Assembly: GCA_026131555.1 (NCBI GenBank)
Contig: JAMXJH010000003.1
Span: forward strand, 122,675 to 186,674
Source of the DNA: Aerococcaceae bacterium NML190073
GTDB lineage: Bacteria; Bacillota; Bacilli; Lactobacillales; Aerococcaceae
DNA length: 64,000 nt
Reading direction: 5' to 3'
The notes under the pieces are model-generated. The model was not told where the DNA came from. It searched no databases and was given only the letters and a program-made list of their open reading frames with translations. The translations under genes and the position numbers were made by a program. The stretch's first letter is position 1, and every line of letters starts with the position of its first letter. Below, piece by piece: positions 14,676-22,484 of this stretch.

Positions 14676-16850
14676 ATGCAAACACTACTGAAACATGGTG
14701 CCAGCCGTCTAACCGAACAATTAAATGTCATCAAACGTGACGGTAGAGAGGTTGCGTTTAATCCGGAAAAGATACGAAATGCAATTTGCCGTGCGTTTGA
14801 AGATGTGGAAGGCGAGTTGGACAATGTCCAAAAGGAGCAGATTAATCAGTTAACTTATGCGGTCGTCGAAGAAATCGCGCGCCGTTTTGCCAAAGATGTT
14901 CACATTTATGAAATTCAGAGTGTTGTGGAGCATTTGTTGGTGGAAGCGGGATATGATGTGGTAGCAAAGGCGTATACGGATTATCGTTTGGCGCGTGATA
15001 TTGAGCGAGCAAAGGCAACGGATATTCAACATCGCATTGAAGAATTGCAGGCGCAAGAGCAGACGATTATCAATGAGAATGCTAACAAAGACAGTCGCGT
15101 CTTCAATACGCAACGTGATTTGACAGCGGGCGCGGTAGCGAAGTCTATCGGTTTGAAGATGTTGCCGGAGCATGTTGCCAATGCCCACCAAAAAGGTCAA
15201 ATTCACTATCACGATTTGGATTATCATCCGTACACACCTTTGACGAATTGTTGCTTGATTGATTTCAAATCCATGTTCGAGCAAGGGTTCCAAATCGGGA
15301 ATGCGGAAGTGGAGTCGCCGAAATCTATTCAGACGGCAACCGCACAGATGGCACAGATTATTGCCAATGTAGCGAGCAGTCAATATGGTGGTTGTAGCGC
15401 CAATCGTATTGACGAAGTGTTAGCGCCATTTGCCGAACGTAATTTAGCGAAGCATCGCGAAATTGCGCGTAAATGGATTGATGATGAAGCAAAGCAAGAA
15501 GCGTATGCTTTAGAGCGTACAAAGAAAGATATTTATGATGCGATGCAAAGTTTGGAGTATGAAATTAATACGCTTTATACATCGCAAGGGCAAACACCTT
15601 TTACCACTCTGGGATTTGGTTTGGGAACCGGTTGGCTGGAGCGTGAAATTCAGCGTGCGATTCTCGAAGTAAGGCTCGGCGGACTCGGACAAGAGAAGCG
15701 GACGGCGATTTTTCCGAAATTGGTGTTTACGTTGAAACGTGGCGTCAATTTGTTGCTGACGGATCCGAATTATGATATTAAACAACTGGCACTCGAATGT
15801 GCAACGAAGCGTATGTATCCCGATGTCCTAATGTACGACAAAATCGTGGAGCTGACAGGCAGTTTCAAAGTGCCGATGGGTTGTCGCTCCTTTTTGCAAG
15901 GATGGTGCGATGAGTTCGGTGTTGAAGTGAATGACGGACGCATGAATTTAGGGGTGGTGACGTTGAATTTGCCACGGATTGCCTTGGAGTCTAAAGGGGA
16001 TATGGTACTATTCTGGTCGATTCTGGAAGAACGTTTGGCAATCGTCAAAGATGCGTTAGTGTATCGGATTGAGCGTGTTAAAGATGCGGTGCCGGACAAT
16101 GCGCCAATCTTGTATCAACACGGGGCATTCGGCAAGCGCTTGAATCCGTCGGATTCAGTCAATGAGTGTTTCCGCAATAAGCGCGCTACCATTTCGCTCG
16201 GTTATATCGGACTGTATGAAGTTGCGACGGTTTTCTTCGGTCCTGAATGGGAGCACAATGAAGAAGCGAAACAGTTTACGATTGATATTGTCAAGAGTCT
16301 CAAGCAACATGCGGATGCTTGGGGAGCGGAATACGGGTATCACTTCAGTGTTTATAGTACACCTTCTGAGAGTTTGACCGACCGTTTTTGTCGGATGGAT
16401 AAGGCGCAGTTCGGCGCGGTAGCGGATATTACGGATAAAGATTACTACACCAATTCGTTCCACTACGACGTCCGCAAAAAGCCGACACCTTTCGAGAAGT
16501 TGGCGTTTGAAGCGGAGTATCCGAAGTATTGCAGCGGCGGGTTTATCCATTATTGTGAATACCCGAACATGCGCCATAATCCAAAAGCATTGGAAGCCGT
16601 CTGGGATTACGCTTATGATTTAGTGGGGTATCTCGGAACGAATACACCGATTGATCATTGTTATGAATGTGGATTTGATGGTGATTTCCATCCAACGGAA
16701 CGTGGATTCGAATGTCCACAATGCGGCAATCGCAATCCGGAAACATGCGATGTGGTGAAGCGGACATGCGGCTATCTCGGGAATCCGCAACTGCGTCCAA
16801 TGGTCAAAGGACGCCACAAAGAAATTTCAGCTCGAGTGAAACATTTATAA
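14676..16850 (+). CDS. nrdD: Anaerobic ribonucleoside-triphosphate reductase, large subunit
   Basis: A 724-residue class III reductase making dNTPs without oxygen. An N-terminal ATP-cone (about 15-105) begins NVIKRDGREVAFNPEKI; the catalytic barrel follows, then a zinc site of two CxxC pairs (CYEC and CPQC), and the glycyl-radical loop RTCGYLGNP with Gly699 near the C-terminus. The radical is installed by NrdG, encoded 80 bases downstream. The start ATG at 14676 follows AGAAGGAG. The NrdR boxes lie just upstream. Confidence 0.97.
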   Translation: MQTLLKHGASRLTEQLNVIKRDGREVAFNPEKIRNAICRAFEDVEGELDNVQKEQINQLTYAVVEEIARRFAKDVHIYEIQSVVEHLLVEAGYDVVAKAYTDYRLARDIERAKATDIQHRIEELQAQEQTIINENANKDSRVFNTQRDLTAGAVAKSIGLKMLPEHVANAHQKGQIHYHDLDYHPYTPLTNCCLIDFKSMFEQGFQIGNAEVESPKSIQTATAQMAQIIANVASSQYGGCSANRIDEVLAPFAERNLAKHREIARKWIDDEAKQEAYALERTKKDIYDAMQSLEYEINTLYTSQGQTPFTTLGFGLGTGWLEREIQRAILEVRLGGLGQEKRTAIFPKLVFTLKRGVNLLLTDPNYDIKQLALECATKRMYPDVLMYDKIVELTGSFKVPMGCRSFLQGWCDEFGVEVNDGRMNLGVVTLNLPRIALESKGDMVLFWSILEERLAIVKDALVYRIERVKDAVPDNAPILYQHGAFGKRLNPSDSVNECFRNKRATISLGYIGLYEVATVFFGPEWEHNEEAKQFTIDIVKSLKQHADAWGAEYGYHFSVYSTPSESLTDRFCRMDKAQFGAVADITDKDYYTNSFHYDVRKKPTPFEKLAFEAEYPKYCSGGFIHYCEYPNMRHNPKALEAVWDYAYDLVGYLGTNTPIDHCYECGFDGDFHPTERGFECPQCGNRNPETCDVVKRTCGYLGNPQLRPMVKGRHKEISARVKHL

Positions 16851-16863
16851 ACTGAACAAGAGC

Positions 16864-16897
16864 GCCATCCTCTTTTGCCGACAAAAAAGAGGGTGGC
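16864..16897 (+). other. 13-bp hairpin between nrdD and nrdG
   Basis: GCCATCCTCTTTT pairs fully (one G-U) with AAAAGAGGGTGGC around an 8-nt loop. No T run follows, so it is a poor terminator. It may protect the nrdD mRNA end or lower nrdG expression relative to nrdD. Confidence 0.6.
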
Positions 16898-16929
16898 ACT
16901 TATTATCGGTTTGCAAAGGAGGAAGAGGC

Positions 16930-17547
16930 ATGCGCAATCCTAAGCCGCAAGAATGGTTGGCGAGCGAGTGGAGTCAAGGCAAAATTGCCGACTATAAGCC
17001 GTATAACTTTGTAGATGGTGAAGGAGTTCGCTGCAGTTTGTATGTGAGCGGTTGTCTGTTCGCTTGCGAAGGCTGCTATAACAAAATAGCGCAAAACTTT
17101 AATTACGGCACATGCTACACGCCGGAATTACAAGCGCGCATTTTAGAAGATATTGCTGCTCCTTATTGTCAAGGACTAACCTTGCTGGGAGGCGAGCCTT
17201 TTTTGAACACGCAAGTGCTGTTGCCGCTGTGTCATGCAGTGCGTGAACGTTTCGGTGATACAAAAGACATTTGGTCGTGGACCGGCTACACTTGGGAAGA
17301 AATGCTCGTGGAATCGAGTGACAAACTTGAATTACTGTCGCTCATTGATGTATTGGTTGACGGACGCTTCGAATTAGCAAAAAAAGACCTCTCCTTGCAG
17401 TTCCGCGGCAGCTGGAACCAACGAATTATCGACGTTCCCAAGAGTCTGGAACAAGAGCAAGTTGTCCTGTGGCAACCGAAAACCGCCTACCAACCGGAAT
17501 CGACTGGCGATTCCCATTTACCAAAATTTAATATTCATCAAAAATAG
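16930..17547 (+). CDS. nrdG: Anaerobic ribonucleotide reductase activating protein
   Basis: A 205-residue radical-SAM enzyme that generates the glycyl radical on NrdD. The iron-sulfur cluster motif is SGCLFACEGCYN (CxxxCxxC), followed by the LLGGEPF motif. The ATG at 16930 follows AAAGGAGGAAGAGGC. The C-terminal tail of about 30 residues after DVPKSL is longer than in E. coli NrdG. It forms an operon with nrdD. Confidence 0.96.
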   Translation: MRNPKPQEWLASEWSQGKIADYKPYNFVDGEGVRCSLYVSGCLFACEGCYNKIAQNFNYGTCYTPELQARILEDIAAPYCQGLTLLGGEPFLNTQVLLPLCHAVRERFGDTKDIWSWTGYTWEEMLVESSDKLELLSLIDVLVDGRFELAKKDLSLQFRGSWNQRIIDVPKSLEQEQVVLWQPKTAYQPESTGDSHLPKFNIHQK

Positions 17548-17585
17548 CTGGATAAGAACGTTGACGATGTTCTTATCCAGCTATT
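17541..17585. terminator. Terminator between convergent nrdG and the minus-strand kinase gene
   Basis: A 17-bp perfect stem, AATAGCTGGATAAGAAC with GTTCTTATCCAGCTATT, overlaps the nrdG stop. The minus strand has TTTTT after the stem, so it suits the kinase transcript best and nrdDG less well. Confidence 0.75.
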
Positions 17586-17615
17586 GCTGTATGTTATGTA
17601 AGGAATGAATCTACT

Positions 17616-18668
17616 TTAAGCGGCGGACGTCAAAGGCAAGCTCAAGATGAAGGAACTTCCTTGTCCGAGTTGACTTTCAACCGTGAGAGTGCCGCCCATT
17701 TGTTCGGCTAAAGTTTTGCTAATATATAAGCCTAAACCGGAACCTCCGGTTTGGCTGCTACGCGATTTGTCTACACGATATAGGCGGTTGAAGATGAAAG
17801 GTAAGTCATCTGTGGCGATGCCGACACCATTGTCTTTAATCGTGAAATGAACATGCGTATCCGTTGCGGTAATCGTCAGTTCAATGTTTGTTTGTTCCGG
17901 TGAGTATTTGCCGGCATTATCCAAGAGATTGTCGAGAATGCGATGCAGTTTCAATTCATCGCAGAATAATGTGGGCAATTTATCCGGCGTTTGTACTAAC
18001 AATTGTTGTTGTTTTTTCTGGCATTTCAACTGGAACGGTGCCAGTATTGCCAACAAGGCTTGGTCGAGTTTAACTTCTTTATATGAATTATCTGCCTGCA
18101 GTTCTGCTAAGTTCTCTCGCTCAACTAATGCCACTTCCATCAACTGATTGGTCAAGGTGGTCAAACGATCGACTTGTGCTTCCATTTGTTGATAGAAAAA
18201 TTGCACTTCTTCAGGTTGTATCATGCCATCATGTAGGGCTTCAACTTGGTTTTTGAGTGCCGCCAGAGGTGTTTTGATATCGTGACCTAATTGAGCGATG
18301 AGGTGGCTTTTTTCGGCTTCGCTGGCAGAAAGGGAGCGAAAGCTTTCTTCTAAGGTTTCTAACATTTGATTGAAGTTTCCCGCTAGAGATCTCAATTCTT
18401 TTGGAGCACGAATGTCGGCAATCGGCGTGAAATTCCCCATGGAGATTCCTTTGACTTGCCGACTTAATTTTTGCAAGGAACGAACAGTAGGGTGGAGCAA
18501 AAGGAAACTGACTAATGCGCCTGTTGAACTGGCGCCTAACGTAATCAGTAAGATAAGATTTGCTTCTGTTTCACTAACGAGCATTTGTTGTAAACCAAGC
18601 CAAACGCAAATAAATGCTACAAGTCCGCCCAGACAGAATGAGAGTGCGACTAAGCTGCGAATACTCAT
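17616..18668 (-). CDS. Intramembrane-type sensor histidine kinase, SaeS-like
   Basis: A 350-residue kinase. TM1 (about 7-27) and TM2 (about 38-58) are joined by a loop of about ten residues, then HAMP (59-110), HisKA with His129 in LGHDIKTPLAAL, and HATPase_c with LLDNAGKYSPE, IKDNGVGI and GGSGLGLYISK. A minimal extracytoplasmic loop marks intramembrane-sensing kinases; S. aureus SaeS has the same layout and a length of 351. The ATG at 18668, after GGAGGAATCGCC, overlaps the stop of the regulator gene (ATGA), so the pair is translationally coupled. Orthology to SaeS is inference from architecture and the partner's sequence. Confidence 0.85.
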   Translation of the reverse strand: MSIRSLVALSFCLGGLVAFICVWLGLQQMLVSETEANLILLITLGASSTGALVSFLLLHPTVRSLQKLSRQVKGISMGNFTPIADIRAPKELRSLAGNFNQMLETLEESFRSLSASEAEKSHLIAQLGHDIKTPLAALKNQVEALHDGMIQPEEVQFFYQQMEAQVDRLTTLTNQLMEVALVERENLAELQADNSYKEVKLDQALLAILAPFQLKCQKKQQQLLVQTPDKLPTLFCDELKLHRILDNLLDNAGKYSPEQTNIELTITATDTHVHFTIKDNGVGIATDDLPFIFNRLYRVDKSRSSQTGGSGLGLYISKTLAEQMGGTLTVESQLGQGSSFILSLPLTSAA

Positions 18669-19357
18669 GGCGATTCCTCCATTCTGTAGCCGAGCCCCCA
18701 AACGGTTTGAATATGAGGATAAGGGCGTCCGTTGGCGATTCTTTCTAATTTGTCGCGCAAACTATGGATATGGACATTGAGGGTATTGGCATCGTCCATA
18801 TAGTCAACTTCCCAAATGCGTTCGAATAATTCTGATTTGGAAAAGACGCGTCCGATATTCCGCAAGAACAATACTAACAACTGGAATTCTTTCAAAGAGA
18901 GCATCAATTCTTCGTCGAAGAAAGTAATGCGGTGTTTCAATTCATCCACGGTAAATTGCGCAATGTCGAAAGTTGTACCGTGTGTTTGTTGTTGCTTGAC
19001 GCGGCGCAGAAGATTTTTGACACGTAGAGTGAGTTCTCGTGGGCTGAAAGGTTTCGTCAAGTAATCGTCCGCTCCTAAGGTCAGGGAATAAATGCGGTCT
19101 GCTTCTTGGTTTTTGGCGGAAATGAATATAAAAGGAATATGTTCATCTTGTTGAAGAACTTCGTCCATGAATTCGTAACCATCCATTTGGGGCATCATAA
19201 TGTCAGTAATAATTAAATCAATAGCGTGTTGTTTGTATAAATTCAGCGCTTCAACACCATCGTGAGCAATGTACGTGGTGTAGCCTTCTTTTTCTAAGTA
19301 GCGCTTGACGACTTCGATGATATCGCGTTCGTCATCAACGATTAATATTTGAACCAT
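18665..19357 (-). CDS. OmpR-family response regulator, SaeR-like
   Basis: A 230-residue regulator. The receiver has VDDE, phospho-acceptor Asp52 in TDIMMPQMDGYEF, and TKPFSPREL. The C-terminal winged helix has LKEFQLLVLFLRNIGRVFSKSEL and DANTLNVHIHSLRDKLE. The stretch IPFIFISAK...ADRIYSLTLGADDY and the DANTxNVHIH recognition region closely resemble S. aureus SaeR as I know it. The start ATG at 19357 follows AAGGAGGATACCG. A SaeR-like direct repeat lies before the neighbouring DM13 gene, a candidate target. Confidence 0.87.
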   Translation of the reverse strand: MVQILIVDDERDIIEVVKRYLEKEGYTTYIAHDGVEALNLYKQHAIDLIITDIMMPQMDGYEFMDEVLQQDEHIPFIFISAKNQEADRIYSLTLGADDYLTKPFSPRELTLRVKNLLRRVKQQQTHGTTFDIAQFTVDELKHRITFFDEELMLSLKEFQLLVLFLRNIGRVFSKSELFERIWEVDYMDDANTLNVHIHSLRDKLERIANGRPYPHIQTVWGLGYRMEESP

Positions 19358-19377
19358 CGGTATCCTCCTTCCTCTTC

Positions 19378-19383
19378 ATTATA
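19378..19383 (-). promoter_or_regulatory. -10 element for the response regulator operon
   Basis: TATAAT on the minus strand lies about 21 bases before the start codon. The -35 region would fall within the preceding terminator and shows no good hexamer. Confidence 0.4.
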
Positions 19384-19393
19384 CTGATTCTAA

Positions 19394-19430
19394 TACCAAA
19401 ATACCACCTAAGCATGACGATTAGGTGGTA
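19394..19430 (-). terminator. Terminator of the DM13 gene
   Basis: TACCACCTAA pairs perfectly with TTAGGTGGTA (10 bp) around 9 nt. On the minus strand the stem is followed by TTTTGG. Confidence 0.65.
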
Positions 19431-19499
19431 GCAGTGTGCAAATGATTCATTCCATAATGAATTGCACGAACAAGAATTTATGGAGTGGCTAATGAGAGA

Positions 19500-20285
19500 T
19501 TATTTCAACATCGCATTACCGAATACAGCGTGTGCTTCTACGCAATAGATTGTAACGGTATTATAGTCATCAGGATTTAATCCGTTTAAGTTATATTCTT
19601 TCTCCATTGCCATCAAATCAACGGCACCAACTTCCACACCTGTGCTGATGTCACCGTCTTTTGTGAGGAACACATGTAAATCTGGACCTTCGTCTGACTT
19701 GAATTCAGTTAGTGATAATTTGTTACCTTCCAGCATGACTTTCCCCATAACATTGTGGTCGCCTTCACCCATGAATTCGCCCATTTTTTTCATTGCTTCG
19801 GCAGGTTTCGCCTCGCTGTGTTTCCCTAACATGGCATTACCGAATGTTACGTGTGCTTCGTCGCAGTAAATCGTTACAGTATTGTACATTGATAAGTCTA
19901 CTTTATCCAATTTGAAACCTTGAACGCTTTTCTCTAAATCAACGGCGCCGAGTTTCAGACCGTTTTTAACGTCGCCATCTTTTGTGAGGTAGACGTGCAA
20001 GTCCGGACCTTTATCCGTTGAGAAATCCGATAGGACAACGTCTTTCAAGGTAACTTTAACTTTCCCCATAACGTTGTGGTCGCCCTCGCCTTTGAATTCG
20101 CCGAAGAACGCTTTGTTCATTTTGCTGGCTGAAGTCATAGCATCCATTTCGTCTTTCTTTTCCATGCTCTCCATGCTTGACACACTTTCTTCTGCAAAAG
20201 CGACACTTGTTAATGTATGGGCGCTTAAACTTAAAGATAGTAAAGCAATAGCGCTAAGTTTTCCTAATTTATTTTTGATTGTCAT
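19500..20285 (-). CDS. Secreted protein with two DM13 domains
   Basis: A 261-residue exported protein. A Sec signal peptide ends at SVAFA before EESV, a short Met/Glu-rich linker follows, then two copies of a domain of about 100 residues. Both copies show FxGEGDHNVMGKV, DxGPDLHVxLTKDGD, LGAVDL-type segments and YNTVTIYCxEAHxxFGNAML, with one conserved Cys each. These are DM13 hallmarks; the family is predicted to bind a redox cofactor or metal through that Cys, but its function is unproven. No lipobox or LPXTG is present, so surface retention is unclear. The ATG at 20285 is served by AAAGGAG; an upstream frame extension to 20324 is unlikely. A SaeR-like site lies upstream. Confidence 0.85.
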   Translation of the reverse strand: MTIKNKLGKLSAIALLSLSLSAHTLTSVAFAEESVSSMESMEKKDEMDAMTSASKMNKAFFGEFKGEGDHNVMGKVKVTLKDVVLSDFSTDKGPDLHVYLTKDGDVKNGLKLGAVDLEKSVQGFKLDKVDLSMYNTVTIYCDEAHVTFGNAMLGKHSEAKPAEAMKKMGEFMGEGDHNVMGKVMLEGNKLSLTEFKSDEGPDLHVFLTKDGDISTGVEVGAVDLMAMEKEYNLNGLNPDDYNTVTIYCVEAHAVFGNAMLK

Positions 20286-20314
20286 ATCAATCACTCCTTT
20301 GTTTTGATGTGTTG

Positions 20315-20320
20315 AGTATA
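20315..20320 (-). promoter_or_regulatory. -10 element of the DM13 gene
   Basis: TATACT on the minus strand lies about 30 bases before the start codon. The hexamer 17 bp further up (AGCCAT) is a poor -35, as expected for an activator-dependent promoter. Confidence 0.45.
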
Positions 20321-20352
20321 ACAATCAGATATTAAGTATGGCTAAAGCAATT

Positions 20353-20369
20353 CTTAACTAAATCTTAAG
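20353..20369 (-). promoter_or_regulatory. SaeR-like direct repeat
   Basis: The minus strand reads CTTAAGATTTAGTTAAG, two TTAAG half sites with an 11-bp period. It matches the S. aureus SaeR site GTTAAN6GTTAA except for the first base, and also fits the CiaR form NTTAAG-N5-NTTAAG. It lies about 32 bases upstream of the DM13 -10, and the likely regulator is encoded next door. Confidence 0.55.
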
Positions 20370-20401
20370 TAACTCATAAGGATGCGTTAAATCGGGCTTT
20401 T

Positions 20402-20430
20402 TTGTACAAAAAAGCGGAATGTGTTAAGAT
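20402..20430 (+). promoter_or_regulatory. Promoter of the MscS gene
   Basis: TTGTAC at 20402, a 17-bp spacer, then TGT and the -10 TAAGAT at 20425-20430. The -35 lies in the palindrome TTTTTGTACAAAAA (20399-20412), which could be an operator. Confidence 0.6.
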
Positions 20431-20457
20431 AGAGCCATAGAAATTCGGAGGTGCACA

Positions 20458-21363
20458 ATGAAGGAATTATCGCAATTTGTCACGCAAAATATTTGGGTCA
20501 ATAAGTTAATCTGGTCAATTATCCTATTGGTGTTGTTGATGTTGGTAATGCGCTTGGTCAATCAAGCTTTGCATAATGTCATTACAGATACTAACCGTTT
20601 TTATAAAGTTCGGAAGATTTTGTATTATATTGCGTCGGCATTCTATATTATTTGTATGCTATTCGTTTGGTTGGAAGTGGCGGGTGCGTTTACCACTTAT
20701 ATCGGTTTATTGTCAGCCGGGATTGCAGTCGCGTTGAAAGATGTCTTCTCAAACATTGTTGCTTGGCTCTTTATCATGTTGCGCCGTCCGTTCACAGTTG
20801 GAGATAGAATTTCTATCAATGGACAGAGTGGTGACGTGATTGATGTACGTTTGTTCCAATTCTCGTTGATTCAAGTCAGCACGTCGGGAAAAGGCGAGCA
20901 AAGTACAGGATGTATTGTCGATATTCCGAATCATTATGTGTTTATTTATCCTGTCATTAACTCGGTTAAGGGATTCCAATACATCTGGAATGAAATTGAC
21001 ATTGAATTAACGTTGGAGAGCAATTGGCAAAAAGCGAAAACCTTATTTGAAGCTATTGTCAACAAACACACGCTGCATTTTACCGAGGAAGCGGAGCAAG
21101 AGGTGCGCCAAGCGGCACGTAAATATATGATTTACTACAATAAATTTACACCGATTATTTATACGGATGTAAGCCGCACCGGGATTGTCTTGACGATGCG
21201 CTATTTATGTGCGCCTAAAGATAAGCGTCAAACACGCAATGATATTTGGGAAGATATTTTGCGTTTGACGGAAGAACATTGGGATATCGATTTAGCATAT
21301 CCAACCAGTCGCGTAGTGAATAATTATAAGATGGTCAATCCAAATGAAGAGGTGAACGTATGA
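20458..21363 (+). CDS. MscS-family small-conductance mechanosensitive channel
   Basis: A 301-residue membrane channel that releases solutes under hypoosmotic stress. Hydrophobic segments lie at about 13-33, 53-73 and 76-108; the third, pore-lining segment (YIGLLSAGIAVALKDVFSNIVAW) is Gly/Ala-rich as in MscS. The beta domain follows with PFTVGDRISINGQSGDVIDV and PNHYVF. The ATG at 20458 follows CGGAGGTGCACA. It overlaps the ung start by four bases (ATGA), so both are on one transcript. Confidence 0.92.
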   Translation: MKELSQFVTQNIWVNKLIWSIILLVLLMLVMRLVNQALHNVITDTNRFYKVRKILYYIASAFYIICMLFVWLEVAGAFTTYIGLLSAGIAVALKDVFSNIVAWLFIMLRRPFTVGDRISINGQSGDVIDVRLFQFSLIQVSTSGKGEQSTGCIVDIPNHYVFIYPVINSVKGFQYIWNEIDIELTLESNWQKAKTLFEAIVNKHTLHFTEEAEQEVRQAARKYMIYYNKFTPIIYTDVSRTGIVLTMRYLCAPKDKRQTRNDIWEDILRLTEEHWDIDLAYPTSRVVNNYKMVNPNEEVNV

Positions 21364-22016
21364 CAACGTGGAAAGATGTTTTAAGCGCGGAAAAACAACA
21401 GCCGTACTTCCAAGCTGTACGTCAATATGAAGCACAACGTCGTCAAGTGGCAACTGTTTATCCGGCGTCTAATCGAGTCTTCAATGCGCTAAAGCAAACG
21501 GAATACGACCAAGTGAAAGTGGTGATTCTCGGACAAGACCCGTATCATGGACCCGGACAAGCGCATGGTTTAAGTTTCTCTGTGCCGACGGGTGTTCCTT
21601 TTCCGCCTTCTTTGCAAAATATATTCAAAGAATTATGCGATGATATCGGTTGTGCGATGCCGAATAGTGGGGATTTAACGGCGTGGGCGAAGCAAGGCGT
21701 ATTGTTGTTGAACACGGTCTTAACGGTTGAACGCGGACAAGCGCATAGCCACAAAGACAAGGGGTGGGAACAATTTACCGATAAGGTAATCAGTGTGCTG
21801 AATGAGCGCTCAACGCCGATTATTTTCGTTTTATGGGGGCGTCCGGCGCAGATGAAGCGTCAGTTGATTACCAATCCGCAACACGTTATTTTATCTGCAC
21901 CTCACCCAAGCCCGCTATCGGCATATCGTGGGTTCTTTGGTAGCAAGCCGTTCAGTACAATCAATCGTTTTCTCAAGGAATGGCAGGATAAGCCAATTGA
22001 GTGGGAATTGTTGTAA
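21360..22016 (+). CDS. ung: Uracil-DNA glycosylase, family 1
   Basis: A 218-residue repair enzyme removing uracil from DNA. The water-activating loop GQDPYHGPGQAHG and the DNA-intercalation loop HPSPLSAYRGFFG are both intact, as is the uracil-binding GVLLLNTVLTV. Length and motifs are normal for the family. It is translationally coupled to the upstream MscS gene. I see no clear terminator directly after it. Confidence 0.97.
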   Translation: MTTWKDVLSAEKQQPYFQAVRQYEAQRRQVATVYPASNRVFNALKQTEYDQVKVVILGQDPYHGPGQAHGLSFSVPTGVPFPPSLQNIFKELCDDIGCAMPNSGDLTAWAKQGVLLLNTVLTVERGQAHSHKDKGWEQFTDKVISVLNERSTPIIFVLWGRPAQMKRQLITNPQHVILSAPHPSPLSAYRGFFGSKPFSTINRFLKEWQDKPIEWELL

Positions 22017-22183
22017 GTTTTTGGTAAAAAAGACAAACACAGACATGGATATTAAAAAAGGACAACATTAAAAAAGATAAACAATTTATCAATAAAGATT
22101 GACACAAAGTGTACTAAATTTAATGTTGATGACGTTTGTTTCATTCATGTGTATAAAGGACAATAGTTTTTACAAAAAAAGTA

Positions 22184-22212
22184 TTGACAAAGCCCACTGC
22201 TAGCGATATATT
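22184..22212 (+). promoter_or_regulatory. Promoter of the Cna_B adhesin gene
   Basis: TTGACA at 22184-22189, a 17-bp spacer, then TATATT at 22207-22212; a second -10-like TATAAT lies at 22214-22219. The start would be near 22220, giving a leader of about 265 nt. Confidence 0.6.
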
Positions 22213-22220
22213 ATATAATG

Positions 22221-22484
22221 CTAATCTGTACTTTGTTGCGAAGTTGATGTTGTTCGAAAGCATTCGCCTAAGATTAGAAAGTGAAACAGTTTGTCAAGAA
22301 CAGTTAGCCCACTAAATATATGGCAACGTATCGAAATCTTATATATCTATGCATGTAGTGTATACGGTAGAGGTAGCCATTGGAACATGTAGTTTTACAA
22401 AAGGAGGGAAGATACGGCACACAAAAAATGACTTGTGTTTAATGTCGTCAGAAAAGAAAAGAGCTCATATTAGAGAGGAGAAGT
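22221..22484 (+). other. Long structured leader of the Cna_B adhesin mRNA
   Basis: About 265 bases without a long open frame separate the promoter from the start codon. CTAATCT (22221-22227) can pair with AGATTAG (22271-22277), enclosing GCGAA/TTCGC. A strong ribosome-site-like AAGGAGGG at 22401-22408 is followed by no start codon at usable distance; the next ATG, at 22428, encodes only MTCV. I recognise no known riboswitch class. Confidence 0.4.

Noticed and set aside
16864..16897. Strong terminator between nrdD and nrdG
   Set aside because: The stem is good but no T run follows, and nrdG needs the nrdD transcript; kept as a hairpin of unknown role.
22428..22442. Leader peptide MTCV before the Cna_B adhesin
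   Set aside because: The only ribosome site lies about 19 bases away, too far for normal initiation.
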